From: Candidatus Limnocylindrales bacterium
GTDB taxonomy: Bacteria; Moduliflexota; Moduliflexia; Moduliflexales; JAUQPW01
DNA length: 64,000 nt
NCBI GenBank assembly: GCA_035559535.1
Contig: DATMBG010000043.1
Location: forward strand, 118,821-182,820
Direction of reading: 5' to 3'
Positions 1 to 11,465 of this stretch are shown here, piece after piece (positions within the stretch are counted from its first letter, which is position 1; each line of letters starts with the position of its first letter). The notes beneath the pieces are model-generated. The model did not search any database and had not been told where the DNA came from. It was given only the letters and a program-made list of their open reading frames with translations. The position numbers and the translations under genes are program-made.

Positions 1-1
1 T

Positions 2-2455
2 CCTAATCAACAACTGGTTATTCGGGGAGATGGACGAATTAACTCCCTGGAAGATTTAAAAAATACCCTCATCATAAGTCGGGACGGCGTTCCTATTACC
101 CTTCAACAGGTCGCTAAGGTCCAGTTTGGACCTGGAATTAAGGTTGGAGAAGCCACCATCAACGGGGAAGATGGGGTCATCTTGATGATCTCCAAACAAC
201 CCTGGTTTAATACCCTGTCGGTCACGGAAAGCCTGGAGAAAGCACTTGCTGAACTGAAAGAAGCCATCCCCCAGGAAGTTGTCCTCTATCCGGCCTTATT
301 CCGGCAGGCCAGTTTCATCGAAACCTCCATCCGCAATATGACCCAGGCCCTCTGGCAAGGAGGGGTTCTGGTCGCTGTGGTTCTTTTCCTTTTCCTTTTT
401 AATACCCGCTCGGCTTTGATCAGTTTGATTGCAATTCCCCTCTCTCTTCTCGTTGCAATTATTATCCTTCGACTCTTCGGAGCCACATTGAATACCATGA
501 CCCTGGGTGGGCTTGCCATTGCTATTGGGGAGGTCGTCGATGACGCCATCATCGATGTGGAAAATATCTTCAGGCGATTGCGGGAAAATCGACGGGCTGA
601 ATACCCCAGGCCGAGCCTGGAAGTGGTTCTAAGAGCTTCTTTGGAAGTTCGTAACTCCGTGGTATATGCCACCTTCATCGTAGTTCTGGTTTTTCTTCCC
701 ATCTTTTTCTTAAGCGGCATCCAGGGAAAGATCTTTGCTCCCCTGGGTTACGCCTATATCCTTTCCATCCTGGCTTCTCTGCTGGTAGCTATTCTGGTAA
801 CTCCGGCTCTATGCCTTCTGTTGCTACCCGGGGCAGCCCAAAAGGTTGAAGAAAGCTTTCTGGTAAGAGGTCTTAAACAATTCTACCGACCCCTTATTAG
901 TGGAGTACTCCGACATCCGGTCCGGGTAATCCTCGCCTCCCTTCTCCTGTTCATGGGAGCTCTGTCCCTTTTTCCTTTCCTGGGAGGGGAATTTCTTCCG
1001 GAGTTCAATGAAGGTAATTTTATTGTCCATATGGCAGGTCTTCCGGGAACTTCTTTAGAGGAATCGGTACGAATGGGAAAAATAGTGGCCCGGGAGTTAC
1101 TGAAAAATCCCGCCGTAGCTTCGGTGGGCCAACAGGCCGGTCGGGCTGAACTGTCCGATGATACCTGGGGCCCGGATTATAGTGAGCTGGTCGTGGCCTT
1201 GAAAGACACAGAACTGGATATGGAGGAGGTGTTGAAAGATATCCGGGAAAGGTTGAGTCGTATTCCGGGCTTTTACTTTAATATTATGCAATTCCTATCA
1301 GAGCGCATTGATGAAGTCATCTCCGGTACGACAGCTCAGGTGGTTGTAAAGGTCTTCGGTCCGGATCTTTCCGTTCTGAGGGAGAAGGTAGCTGAAATTC
1401 AAGGGGTATTGGCAGGAATTCCAGGGGTTGCAGATTTACAGGCGGAACAACAGGTCGATGTACCCGAGATCAAAATTAAATTTAATCGAGATATGGCCGC
1501 CCGTTATGGCTTAAGTGTTGGAGATCTGGCCGATATTGTAACCGCCATTTTCCGGGGCGTCCACGTTTCGCAAGTCTACGAAGGACAAAGGGTCTATGAT
1601 CTCGTGGTCCGATACGAAGATACCAGCGGATTTAGTCTGGATGAGATTCAAAATACCTGGATTGATACCCCTTCGGGTTCCAAAATTCCCCTTCGTAAGG
1701 TTGCAGAAATCTCCGTGGAGAATGGTCCCAATACCATTAATCGGGAAAATGTCTCTCGAAGAATGTTGGTTCAGTGCAACGTGACCGGGCGAGATGTGGT
1801 GGGATTTGTCAATGAAGTTAAACAAAAGGTCCGTGAAAAAGTTCGGTTCCCAACAGGCTATTATGTGGAGTATAGCGGGCAATTCGAAAGTCAGGAGCAG
1901 GCCAAGCGAGAAATTTTGTTGCTGGGGATCGTCTCCGCCATTGGTATTCTGCTTCTTCTCTATATGTCCTTCCGCTCTCTGGGACTATCCCTCCTCATTA
2001 TGACCAACCTTCCTTTGGCTCTTATCGGAGGTATTGTGGCGGCCTTCCTCTCAGGTGGCGTCCTTTCCGTCGGATCTATGATCGGATTTGTGACTCTGTT
2101 TGGAATTACCACCCGAAATGGTATTATGCTCATCTCCCATTACCACCATCTCCTGACCGAGGAAGGGATGTCTTTCGGAAAAGAATTGATCATACGGGGA
2201 GCCATGGAGCGCCTCTCTCCTATTTTGATGACCGCTTTAGTCACCGGATTAGGTCTTCTTCCCATTGCTATCAGCGTAGGGGAACCCGGTCGGGAGTTGG
2301 AACAACCTATGGCAGTTATTATTTTAGGTGGACTCGTCACCTCTACTTTACTCAATATGATCGTTATTCCGGCCCTTTATTTCAAATTCGGAGAGCGAAC
2401 TTCCAGGCCCCTTCAAAAAGAACAGGCTTCCCGATCTATCCAACCCGTTTACTAG
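2..2455 (+). CDS. RND efflux pump inner-membrane subunit, CusA/CzcA-like (5' truncated by window edge)
   Basis: The reading frame is open from base 2, so the first in-frame ATGs near 182 are internal and the gene begins upstream of the window. About 817 of the roughly 1040 residues usual for the family are present. Visible parts are the end of the first porter domain, the first transmembrane bundle (about nt 330-850) with the acidic TM4 motif VVDDAIIDVEN, which is typical of heavy-metal RND pumps, a large periplasmic segment (about nt 950-1890), and the second transmembrane bundle ending at the C-terminus. Such pumps exchange protons for substrate and work with a membrane-fusion protein and an outer-membrane channel. 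Those partners are not downstream, so they must lie upstream or elsewhere. The family call is firm. Metal specificity is inferred only from the motif. Confidence 0.9.
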   Translation, partial: PNQQLVIRGDGRINSLEDLKNTLIISRDGVPITLQQVAKVQFGPGIKVGEATINGEDGVILMISKQPWFNTLSVTESLEKALAELKEAIPQEVVLYPALFRQASFIETSIRNMTQALWQGGVLVAVVLFLFLFNTRSALISLIAIPLSLLVAIIILRLFGATLNTMTLGGLAIAIGEVVDDAIIDVENIFRRLRENRRAEYPRPSLEVVLRASLEVRNSVVYATFIVVLVFLPIFFLSGIQGKIFAPLGYAYILSILASLLVAILVTPALCLLLLPGAAQKVEESFLVRGLKQFYRPLISGVLRHPVRVILASLLLFMGALSLFPFLGGEFLPEFNEGNFIVHMAGLPGTSLEESVRMGKIVARELLKNPAVASVGQQAGRAELSDDTWGPDYSELVVALKDTELDMEEVLKDIRERLSRIPGFYFNIMQFLSERIDEVISGTTAQVVVKVFGPDLSVLREKVAEIQGVLAGIPGVADLQAEQQVDVPEIKIKFNRDMAARYGLSVGDLADIVTAIFRGVHVSQVYEGQRVYDLVVRYEDTSGFSLDEIQNTWIDTPSGSKIPLRKVAEISVENGPNTINRENVSRRMLVQCNVTGRDVVGFVNEVKQKVREKVRFPTGYYVEYSGQFESQEQAKREILLLGIVSAIGILLLLYMSFRSLGLSLLIMTNLPLALIGGIVAAFLSGGVLSVGSMIGFVTLFGITTRNGIMLISHYHHLLTEEGMSFGKELIIRGAMERLSPILMTALVTGLGLLPIAISVGEPGRELEQPMAVIILGGLVTSTLLNMIVIPALYFKFGERTSRPLQKEQASRSIQPVY

Positions 2456-2651
2456 CCCCTTAACCTTCAGAGGTCCTTTCTGTAAAAATATCTTGATCCT
2501 GTTTCCCCCAAGGTATACGATGGATCATCCCAAACAGGGGAAACCCCTAACTTGTTAAAAAGACGGTCCCGGAAGGACAGGGTTAATGAAAGAATTTTAT
2601 AGCACGAAAGTAACCTGAAAGAATAAATAGAAAGAATAAATAAAGGAAAGT

Positions 2652-3419
2652 ATGTCTAAACATTTGAATAACTCACATAAACTGCCAGAATCTCCCGAAA
2701 TTAGTATTATTGTTCCTTGCTTAAATGAAGAGCAAAATATTCCCATACTGGTACAAAAATTGGAATCGGTTATTCAGCACTACGATTTGTCTGCGGAAAT
2801 TCTTATTGTAGACGATTGTAGCGATGATTATACCTTTCGAGAAGCTTTTATCTTACAAAATGAACATCCCAGAGTTAAAGCCCTGCATAAAGGACTACCT
2901 CGAGGGATAGGCCATGCCATACGATTTGGTATCCAACATGCCCGAGGACGAATGGGAGTTGTGGTGATGGGAGATTGTGTGGATCCGCTTATGGCCATTG
3001 CAGATTTCAGGAAAAAAATCCTCGGTGAAGGTTATCACCTGGCTTTGCTTTCCAGATATTTGGACCCTGAGGATTCTGCCAATATTCCTTTCTCCTACAA
3101 ATTTTATCAATGGTGGTATCGATTTTTTTGCCGTTCCCTGATTGGTATAACCATTAAAGATATTACATATGCCTTTCGGGGTTTTGATATTGAATATATC
3201 CGGCAGCTTAATCTGGAATCCGGCGGGTTTGAAATTTCCCCGGAAATCACCTTGAAAACCTGGCTATCTGGGGGAAGAATTTGTGAGATTAAAGGGCGTC
3301 AAGGCCGTAGAATTGCAGGAGAATCCAAATTTCTCTTTTCTAAACAGGGGTTTGGATATGCCCGGATCTTGATTAAAGGTATTATCAAGAAGCGGACCGG
3401 TCGATGGATAGGATCCTGA
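2652..3419 (+). CDS. Family 2 glycosyltransferase (dolichyl-phosphate-mannose-synthase-like)
   Basis: The 255-residue protein has a GT-A nucleotide-sugar fold. Its N-terminus reads EISIIVPCLNEEQNIP, followed by the strand ILIVDDCSDD. The expected DXD region is VVVMGDCVDPL, with D-C-V-D in place of the usual D-A-D. There is no C-terminal membrane anchor, unlike many polyprenyl-phosphate glycosyltransferases, so it probably acts at the cytoplasmic face. It overlaps the next gene, a polytopic GT-C-like protein, by 16 bases. This suggests translational coupling and a two-step route: a lipid-linked sugar is made here and then used by the GT-C enzyme. That pathway is inferred from the pairing. The sugar and acceptor cannot be read from sequence. 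Confidence 0.85.
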   Translation: MSKHLNNSHKLPESPEISIIVPCLNEEQNIPILVQKLESVIQHYDLSAEILIVDDCSDDYTFREAFILQNEHPRVKALHKGLPRGIGHAIRFGIQHARGRMGVVVMGDCVDPLMAIADFRKKILGEGYHLALLSRYLDPEDSANIPFSYKFYQWWYRFFCRSLIGITIKDITYAFRGFDIEYIRQLNLESGGFEISPEITLKTWLSGGRICEIKGRQGRRIAGESKFLFSKQGFGYARILIKGIIKKRTGRWIGS

Positions 3420-4981
3420 CTGTGGTGTGGAAAGTAAAGAAATTCATCTTATCTTTCCCTGGTTTGATTGCATCAACTAAGGATCGGAGCCGGAGCTGGC
3501 TCGGATTGATGTCCGTCCTACTGATTACGATCTATGTCCATGCTCCGTCCCTATATCTGGGCTTTACAGGTGACGATTTTCAGTGGTGGCAACAGGCTCG
3601 TATGGCACTGGACAAGCCTTCTCTGTTATTAGCTCCGGGAGGGGGTTACCGTCCTGTCAATACCTGGACGCTTTCCCTTAATCATCTCCTGTTCGGTACA
3701 AAACCCCTGGGCTATCATGCCACCAATCTTTTCCTTCACCTTCTCTGCGGGGTACTTTTCTGGTTTCTCCTGGGCCGTTTTTCCCTTTCTGTCCAGGTCC
3801 GTTGGATAGTTGTTATTCTCTGGCTTTGCTCCCCTTACTCTCTGGAACCGGCGCAGATTGTCAATACCCGTTATGATCTCATTCTACCTCTCTGCTGGCT
3901 TGCTTTGGCACTGATCTGGCCTGGACCCAGGGAATCCTGGAATCGAGGCCGCCTGGCAGGTGTTATAGTCCTTGCCGGCCTTACCCTCTTTACGGTTGAA
4001 ACCTGGGTGGTACTTCCCGCTTTTGTCCTCTGCTTCGATCTTTGTTTGAGCCAGATCCACCTGCGCAGGGCGCTCCTTCATACGCTGTGGGCGGGAATAG
4101 CACCGTTGATGTATCTCTTTATTTATTTTCTCCATCCTCCCATAGACAGGAGTATTTATTACGCGGGGGGTTTGAAAGCGGCCGCTAAAGTACCCCATGC
4201 CTGGGCCGTCTTCTCTAACCTGACCTTTCTCCATCCCTTGGAATTCCCCTTTGGAAGTAGGGAAGTACTTTCCTTGCTGATGATGGGTTCCCTGGCCTGG
4301 TTCGGTTGGCGACGATCTCAGCCCTTGATGGGAATTGGATTTGCTTTTTTTCTGTTGCCTTTTCTTCCTATCCTCCCCGTAGGATTCATGACCACCCGCT
4401 ATACGTCTATCCCGCTCATGGGATTTTTGATGATGGTTTGCGCCGGGGTACGAGAACTCCTCCTATCTTTGAAAGGTTGGCAGCAACGGGTAGCCAAAGT
4501 CCTTGTTGGGGCTGTGGTGTTGCTTGAGTTCATTGCAAACTTAGCAGGGTTACAGGGAGATATGATAGATGCCCAGAGATATACGGACCTCCATACCAGA
4601 TTACTCACAGAAGCCCAGGCGTTTCTACCTTCCCTTCCCCGTGATCGCTTGATCGTCGCCGTCCGTCTGGAAAATGAGAATCCACTCTTCGAACTTGCTC
4701 TGGATTCCAAAGGAATTCCTAAGCTTTACTATCCACGTCATCTGGATCCCTACGGACTTATTGACTGGGCTGCACTTCTGTCCTATGTCCTCGAGCCTGT
4801 TGGTGGACCCCTGTATGGGATAGCTCCCTTAGACGAAACCAAAACTCCTAACTATACCGTTGTAGGTCATATCCAGGGGGGTTTCGTCATATTACCTACG
4901 GACGCCCCTACGGCCTATGATGCGGCCTTGATCTGGCAAAACCAACACCGTTACGTTCGCTTCTTAAAACCCTGGCCATAG
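3404..4981 (+). CDS. Polytopic GT-C-fold glycosyltransferase-like membrane protein
   Basis: The 525-residue protein has about ten hydrophobic segments beginning near residue 30. An early acidic loop (GFTGDDFQWW) and the motif YRPVNTWTLSLNHLLFG followed by GYHATNLFLHLLCG are typical of GT-C enzymes of the PMT/TMTC-like group, which transfer sugars from polyprenyl-phosphate donors on the outer face of the inner membrane. The C-terminal roughly 120 residues are soluble and probably periplasmic. Its ATG lies inside the end of the upstream GT2 gene (16-base overlap), which argues for co-expression. The acceptor may be a protein, a glycan or a lipid. Confidence 0.75.
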   Translation: MDRILTVVWKVKKFILSFPGLIASTKDRSRSWLGLMSVLLITIYVHAPSLYLGFTGDDFQWWQQARMALDKPSLLLAPGGGYRPVNTWTLSLNHLLFGTKPLGYHATNLFLHLLCGVLFWFLLGRFSLSVQVRWIVVILWLCSPYSLEPAQIVNTRYDLILPLCWLALALIWPGPRESWNRGRLAGVIVLAGLTLFTVETWVVLPAFVLCFDLCLSQIHLRRALLHTLWAGIAPLMYLFIYFLHPPIDRSIYYAGGLKAAAKVPHAWAVFSNLTFLHPLEFPFGSREVLSLLMMGSLAWFGWRRSQPLMGIGFAFFLLPFLPILPVGFMTTRYTSIPLMGFLMMVCAGVRELLLSLKGWQQRVAKVLVGAVVLLEFIANLAGLQGDMIDAQRYTDLHTRLLTEAQAFLPSLPRDRLIVAVRLENENPLFELALDSKGIPKLYYPRHLDPYGLIDWAALLSYVLEPVGGPLYGIAPLDETKTPNYTVVGHIQGGFVILPTDAPTAYDAALIWQNQHRYVRFLKPWP

Positions 4982-5009
4982 CTTAACCCTCCTTGAAATT
5001 TTTGGCAAA

Positions 5010-5876
5010 TTACTTATTGATGTATTTACCGATCAATAACTCAAGGTTCATAAGGGTTTGGGAAGGAGCCAGTTTGGGTGATGTAATCAGCGCGTCTTTC
5101 AGAGCCGTCGCACAAGGGCAGGTCCGCTCTTTAGGTATCCTGGCGATCGCTCCTCTGATGATTTTTTTAGCAGTTCCTACATTTTTTAATAAATTGGCGA
5201 TGATGGCTTCGGCGGTTACATCCTCCTCGGTTTCATGCCAGCAATCATAATCGGTTACCAGAGCCATAGTTGCGTAGCAAATTTCTGCTTCCCTGGCCAG
5301 CTTGGCTTCTGGAATATTGGTCATTCCGATAACATCTACTCCCCATTGCCGATATATTCTGGATTCTGCCCGGGTAGAAAACTGTGGCCCTTCAATGCAG
5401 AGATAGGTACCTCCCTGATGCATGGTGGCCCCGGCTTCTATCCCGGCCTCATATAAGATCTTGCTTAGAACCGGACATACAGGGTCTGCAAAGGCAATAT
5501 GTGCCACGAACCCCTCTCCAAAAAAAGTACTAACCCGACTTTTGGTTCGATCAAAAAACTGGTCTGGAATGACAATGTCAAGGGGTTTAATATCTTCCCG
5601 CATACTTCCCACGGCACTGGCCGAAAGTAACCACTCTACCCCTAATTTTTTAAAACCGTAAATATTAGCCCGAAAATTCAGTTCGCTGGGAAGAATTCGA
5701 TGCCCCCGTCCATGTCTTGGAAGGAAAGCAATTCGAATCCCATCCAAAGTTCCCAGAACATATTCATCCGAGGGGTTTCCAAAGGGAGTATCTATCTCTA
5801 CCGACTCGATATCGGTAAGTCCTTCCATTTCATATAAACCACTTCCTCCAATAACACCTATTTTGACTTCAGCCAT
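5010..5876 (-). CDS. mtnP: S-methyl-5'-thioadenosine phosphorylase
   Basis: The 288-residue protein cleaves methylthioadenosine with phosphate to adenine and methylthioribose-1-phosphate, the first step of methionine salvage. The phosphate-site GGSGLYEM is at the N-terminus, followed by RHGRGH, EGPQFSTRAES, GMTNIPEAKLAREAEICY and TDYDCW; the last two favour MTA over guanosine or inosine substrates. I place the start at 5876 (MAEVKIG) because GGAG lies just upstream. The longer open frame to 6023 reads through a degenerate repeat array and is not credible coding sequence. The gene is convergent with the upstream GT-C gene, with a 28-base gap. Confidence 0.93.
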   Translation of the reverse strand: MAEVKIGVIGGSGLYEMEGLTDIESVEIDTPFGNPSDEYVLGTLDGIRIAFLPRHGRGHRILPSELNFRANIYGFKKLGVEWLLSASAVGSMREDIKPLDIVIPDQFFDRTKSRVSTFFGEGFVAHIAFADPVCPVLSKILYEAGIEAGATMHQGGTYLCIEGPQFSTRAESRIYRQWGVDVIGMTNIPEAKLAREAEICYATMALVTDYDCWHETEEDVTAEAIIANLLKNVGTAKKIIRGAIARIPKERTCPCATALKDALITSPKLAPSQTLMNLELLIGKYINK

Positions 5877-5960
5877 ATTCTTTTCTCCTTTTCTAAATAT
5901 ACCTATACTTTGCCTTTTCTCGTAAGTTATTGATTTTATGTATCCACGAAGGGATAGGAA

Positions 5961-6103
5961 AGTATGGGGGTGTGGGAGTATGGGAGTGTGGAAGTATGGG
6001 AGTATAGGAGTATATACTTCCATACTTCCATACTTCCATACTCCCCTACCCCCCTACTCCCATACTCCCATACCTCCATACCCCCACCCTCCCATACTCC
6101 CAC
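5961..6103. repeat. Degenerate short-repeat inverted array (GTATGGGAG type)
   Basis: About 50 bases of loosely repeated GTATGGGAGT / GTGTGGGAG units are followed, after a TATATA centre near 6010, by about 85 bases of the complementary type (ACTTCCATACTCCC). The two halves can fold into one long imperfect hairpin. It lies upstream of the mtnP start and is unlikely to be protein-coding. No spacers of constant length occur, so it is not a CRISPR array. Confidence 0.8.
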
Positions 6104-6208
6104 TTTTTTGAGACTCTATTTAATTTAAAATGGATTGTCAAGGGTAGAGGTGAACGAATTCCACAGATAGGATTTAATTAATTCAGGTTATAAAATTATT
6201 GACTCTGA

Positions 6209-8269
<2,061 letters not shown>

Positions 8270-8292
8270 ACTGGAAATTTGCAAGAATTTTC

Positions 8293-8320
8293 TTGACAGT
8301 TTCAGCAGTTTGTTTTATAG
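8293..8320 (+). promoter_or_regulatory. Candidate sigma70 promoter upstream of a gene relic
   Basis: A TTGACA box at 8293-8298 is separated by 16 bases from TTATAG at 8315-8320. It sits just after ligA and would drive only the decayed FG-GAP region, so it may be the promoter of the lost gene. It is supported by box matches alone. Confidence 0.45.
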
Positions 8321-8640
8321 ACGCACAAAATAAAATCAAAGGGATTGTTACTTAACCGATACCTGAGGAAGAGCGTCTTACCGTTTACACATCTATCATA
8401 GTTAACCAGCCCAAATAACATAGAAGGTTTCAAGCCGAGATCTGTTGTCGGCAGAGATCCCCGTTAAAAGTAGTTCTGATTTTGCCCTGTCCTGGCCAAT
8501 AGATCCTGAAACAGGCTGCTGTTCAACAGAAGGCGGGAGGGAGAAAATGATGTTACCTACCGCAGGAGTTACACCTGGCATATTCACAATCCCGCATACT
8601 GGTAAGATCATCTACCCGGTGTTAGTGTGTCAGACTTTAC

Positions 8641-8809
8641 GGGGTACCTGGTTTACGATGGGGATGGGAAAGCAGATCTGGCGGTCTTTCGATCCTTTGA
8701 AGGAACCCGGCATATGCTGAATTCCTCCGGTGAAACCAAATCCTATTCCTGGGAAGATTCTAGCGATATACCGGTTCCCGGAGATTATTCTATGAGCTTT
8801 CACTTTTGA
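8641..8809 (+). pseudogene. Remnant of an FG-GAP/VCBS-type repeat protein
   Basis: One frame encodes YDGDGKADLAVFRSFEGT, then LNSSGE and SSDIPVPGDY, matching the repeating unit of secreted FG-GAP-like proteins (PGDYDGDGKxDxAVFRPSxGTWYxLNSS). A VPG that should precede YDGDG is found at 8644 in another frame, so a small deletion has broken the unit. The stretch 8400-8640 has no readable homology. Only about one repeat survives, with no signal peptide or start codon, so this is a gene remnant and not a small gene. Confidence 0.7.
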
Positions 8810-8850
8810 GAAGTAGTCAGGGTTTTCCCTAATTTTTGGTTTTTTTTAAC

Positions 8851-8879
8851 TTGACAAGGCTAACCCTATATGCTCTAAT
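8851..8879 (+). promoter_or_regulatory. Sigma70-type promoter of the pilMNOPQ operon
   Basis: A perfect TTGACA at 8851-8856 is followed by a 17-base spacer and TCTAAT at 8874-8879, a near-consensus -10. Transcription would begin near 8886, giving a leader of about 165 bases. That leader opens with an imperfect hairpin around 8889-8914 (TAAAGGG ... CCCTTTA, with inner TTAT/ATAA) that could influence expression. Confidence 0.7.
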
Positions 8880-9052
8880 TGCAATAAGTTAAAGGGCAGT
8901 TATGATAACCCTTTAATAATCAATAACTTACATAGAATTCGCCAGACTAACCTTTCTGGTGGGTAGGTCGAGGGTAACACCAAAAAGTTTAAATTTTAGG
9001 TTTCTAAAATGAAAACTTGAGGTTGTTGTCATCACCCTCAGGGAGTTTATCC

Positions 9053-10120
9053 ATGTTGTTCGGTTCTAAAAATAAAATCGCCGGCCTTGATATTGGAGCC
9101 AGTTCCATTAAGGCCGCTGAGTTGAATCTGAGTTCAAAAGGTGCTGAGCTTAAGAGTTTTGGGGTCGTTCCTCTACAACCGGAAGTGATTGTGGATGGAG
9201 CGATTATGGATGCAGAGGTTGTTAAAGAGTCCATCCGGCAAGTTTTTAAAGAGGCCAGGATTAGCAGCAAAAATGTAGCTATTTCCGTTTCCGGACATTC
9301 GGTGATTGTGAAAAAAATTGTAGTCCCGGAGATGACCCCGCAAGACCTGGAGAAATCCATCGAAACAGAGGCCCAGCAATATATACCCTTTGACATTGGG
9401 GATGTCAATGTGGACTTTCAAATTCTAGAACGCTCGCAATCCGCTCAACCCGGAGAAATGGAAGTTCTCCTGGTTGCCGTCAAGAAGGAAAAAGTCAATG
9501 AGCATATCAACCTGGTCCGGGAAGCCGGTTTAAATCCGGTCATCATTGATGTAGATGCCTTTGCCTTTGAAAATGCCTTTGAACTCAACTATGAAGTGGA
9601 GCCTGGCTCGGTAGCCCTGATCGATATTGGTGCCAGTACTATGAAAATCAACATTATGCAGGATGGGGCTTCCACCTTTGTACGGGACATCTCGGTAGGT
9701 GGGAATCAGTATACCGAAGCCTTACAGAAGGAATTTAATGTGAACTATGAAACCGCCGAAAAAATGAAGAGAAACCAGTTACCCGATAATATTAGCCCGG
9801 ACAGTGTCTTTTCGGTTATCAATGCGGTTTCGGAGGATATCGTCGTGGAAGTTCAACGGTCTTTTGATTTCTTTAGGGCTTCGGCACCCGATGTCAATAT
9901 TAACAAAGTCGTCCTGGGTGGGGGTTGTTCGTTGATCGAGAATATCGATAAATTTTTTGAGGAAAAATTAGGTATTCCGGTAGAAAAGATTAATCCGTTC
10001 CGGAATATAAAGGTTAATCAGAAAAAGTTTGACATGGAGTACATGGAAAGTATTGCTCCCAGGGCATCGGTAGTTGTAGGCCTAGGATTAAGGAGGGTGG
10101 GTGACAAATGGTCAAAATAA
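9053..10120 (+). CDS. pilM: Type IV pilus assembly ATPase-like protein PilM
   Basis: The 355-residue actin-like cytoplasmic protein forms the PilMNO(P) alignment complex that links the inner-membrane pilus platform to the PilQ secretin. FtsA/actin-type motifs include GLDIGASSIKAAEL at the N-terminus, a second phosphate loop VALIDIGASTMKI and GGGCSLIENI near the C-terminus. The ATG at 9053 has GGGAG seven bases upstream; the TTG at 9017 in the same frame has no such support. It overlaps pilN by 13 bases, indicating coupled translation. Confidence 0.93.
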   Translation: MLFGSKNKIAGLDIGASSIKAAELNLSSKGAELKSFGVVPLQPEVIVDGAIMDAEVVKESIRQVFKEARISSKNVAISVSGHSVIVKKIVVPEMTPQDLEKSIETEAQQYIPFDIGDVNVDFQILERSQSAQPGEMEVLLVAVKKEKVNEHINLVREAGLNPVIIDVDAFAFENAFELNYEVEPGSVALIDIGASTMKINIMQDGASTFVRDISVGGNQYTEALQKEFNVNYETAEKMKRNQLPDNISPDSVFSVINAVSEDIVVEVQRSFDFFRASAPDVNINKVVLGGGCSLIENIDKFFEEKLGIPVEKINPFRNIKVNQKKFDMEYMESIAPRASVVVGLGLRRVGDKWSK

Positions 10121-10677
10121 ATTTATTACCTAAAGAAGATCAAAAACGAACCGGAGCTCTCGGGCAGCTTGTTCTATTTATTTTCATTGGGATCCTTTCT
10201 GTTTTAGCATTTGTAGGAGGATGGATCTATCTCGGTAATCAGATTGATAGTCTAAAGAAGGATATTCGGAGATTGGAGGCCCGACTCGAGGAACTTAAGC
10301 CCAAAATCGCGGAGATCGAGAAATTTAAGGCGGATAAGAAAGATTTGGAAGGGAAACGCGAAGCCATCCTTAAACTGGAAAAGGATCAAAAGGTTCCGGT
10401 TCGACTTTTAGATGAAATTTATAAAACCCTTGAGAAAGAAGAAGTATGGCTGACGGCTTTTAATAAGGCCGGAGACAAACTCAGCATATCCGGTGTAGCC
10501 CTTTCTAACCCGGCTATTTCTAATTACTTACGTAAACTAGAGGAGTCTCCTTATATAAAAAATGTAGAGTTAATTATCAGTACCGAAAGTAAAATGTTTG
10601 ATCGGACGGTAAGGAATTTCCAGATTAGTTGCGAACTCGAGAGTCCGGGTGAGACCAAAGAGGCCAAAGCCAAATAG
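10108..10677 (+). CDS. pilN: Type IV pilus inner-membrane assembly protein PilN
   Basis: The 189-residue bitopic protein begins with the short cytoplasmic motif MVKINLLPKE, the conserved PilM-binding peptide. A single membrane segment follows (about residues 20-43), then a coiled coil (IDSLKKDIRRLEARLEELK) and a small periplasmic ferredoxin-like domain that pairs with PilO. Gene order and length match the classical operon. Confidence 0.92.
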   Translation: MVKINLLPKEDQKRTGALGQLVLFIFIGILSVLAFVGGWIYLGNQIDSLKKDIRRLEARLEELKPKIAEIEKFKADKKDLEGKREAILKLEKDQKVPVRLLDEIYKTLEKEEVWLTAFNKAGDKLSISGVALSNPAISNYLRKLEESPYIKNVELIISTESKMFDRTVRNFQISCELESPGETKEAKAK

Positions 10678-10695
10678 AGGTTCAGGAGGCAAGTT

Positions 10696-11259
10696 ATGGC
10701 AGGAACTTTGGATAAATTTGCAGAAATCCCCAATAACTACAAATACATAGGTCTGATAGCCTTTGTGGCCATTTTAGGAGGCGTTTTCTGGTACTTTATT
10801 TATGATCCTTCGATGCAACAAATAAAAAGATTGCAGAACGAGCGGAAAGAGAAAAGTGCCAAGGTGGCAGAGGCCGAAGAAATTGTCAAGAACTACGATA
10901 AGTTTAAACAGGAAAAAGAGAAAGTGGAGGCTGAACTCAATGAGGCGCTTAAAAAACTTCCGAAAGGGCGAGAAATTCCCTCTCTATTGGAGAAAATCAA
11001 CGAGTCGGTTATAACGGCTGGATTAAACATTTCCACCTTTCAACCCGGGGCCTTGAGCGATAAAGGGCTTTACAGTGAATTTCCTGTTAATATTACCATG
11101 ACCGGTGGATATCACGAGTTTGCCCGCTTTACAGATACGGTCAGTAAACTGGATCGGATTGTAACGATTGGTACTATTAATATGACGCCCATTAAAACCC
11201 CGACCGGTGAGGATAGTTTATCTATTGTTGCTCAGGCTATGACCTATACTTCTAAGTGA
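10696..11259 (+). CDS. pilO: Type IV pilus inner-membrane assembly protein PilO
   Basis: The 187-residue protein has a short cytoplasmic N-terminus, one membrane segment (YIGLIAFVAILGGVFWYF), a long coiled coil rich in Lys/Glu and a C-terminal ferredoxin-like domain (YHEFARFTDTVSKL). It heterodimerises with PilN in the periplasm. AGGAGG seven bases before the ATG supports the start. The following 206-base gap before pilP is longer than other gaps in the operon and contains no credible gene. Confidence 0.92.
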   Translation: MAGTLDKFAEIPNNYKYIGLIAFVAILGGVFWYFIYDPSMQQIKRLQNERKEKSAKVAEAEEIVKNYDKFKQEKEKVEAELNEALKKLPKGREIPSLLEKINESVITAGLNISTFQPGALSDKGLYSEFPVNITMTGGYHEFARFTDTVSKLDRIVTIGTINMTPIKTPTGEDSLSIVAQAMTYTSK

Positions 11260-11465
11260 TATTTAAGTTTCTGAATAGGCTTCCAAAGACCCGGTAAGAA
11301 AAGTGCTTGAAAGTCCCCGGGTGACTTTGGGCAGAAAAGTTTATTGAAGGCTTTGAACAAGGGCTGGTGGAAAATGATATTTACGGGATTTTCAAATCCT
11401 GGAGATATTCCAAAAAGGATTGTTTTTATCGCCGGTTCCTGTTCATAAGCTGGGAGCAGTTGGTT

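Noticed and set aside
5877..6023. N-terminal extension of the MTA phosphorylase
   Set aside because: The extra residues are encoded by the degenerate repeat array, and a good ribosome site precedes MAEVKIG at 5876.
5961..6103. Possible CRISPR array
   Set aside because: Units are 7-10 bases, unequal and degenerate, with no constant-length spacers and no cas genes nearby.
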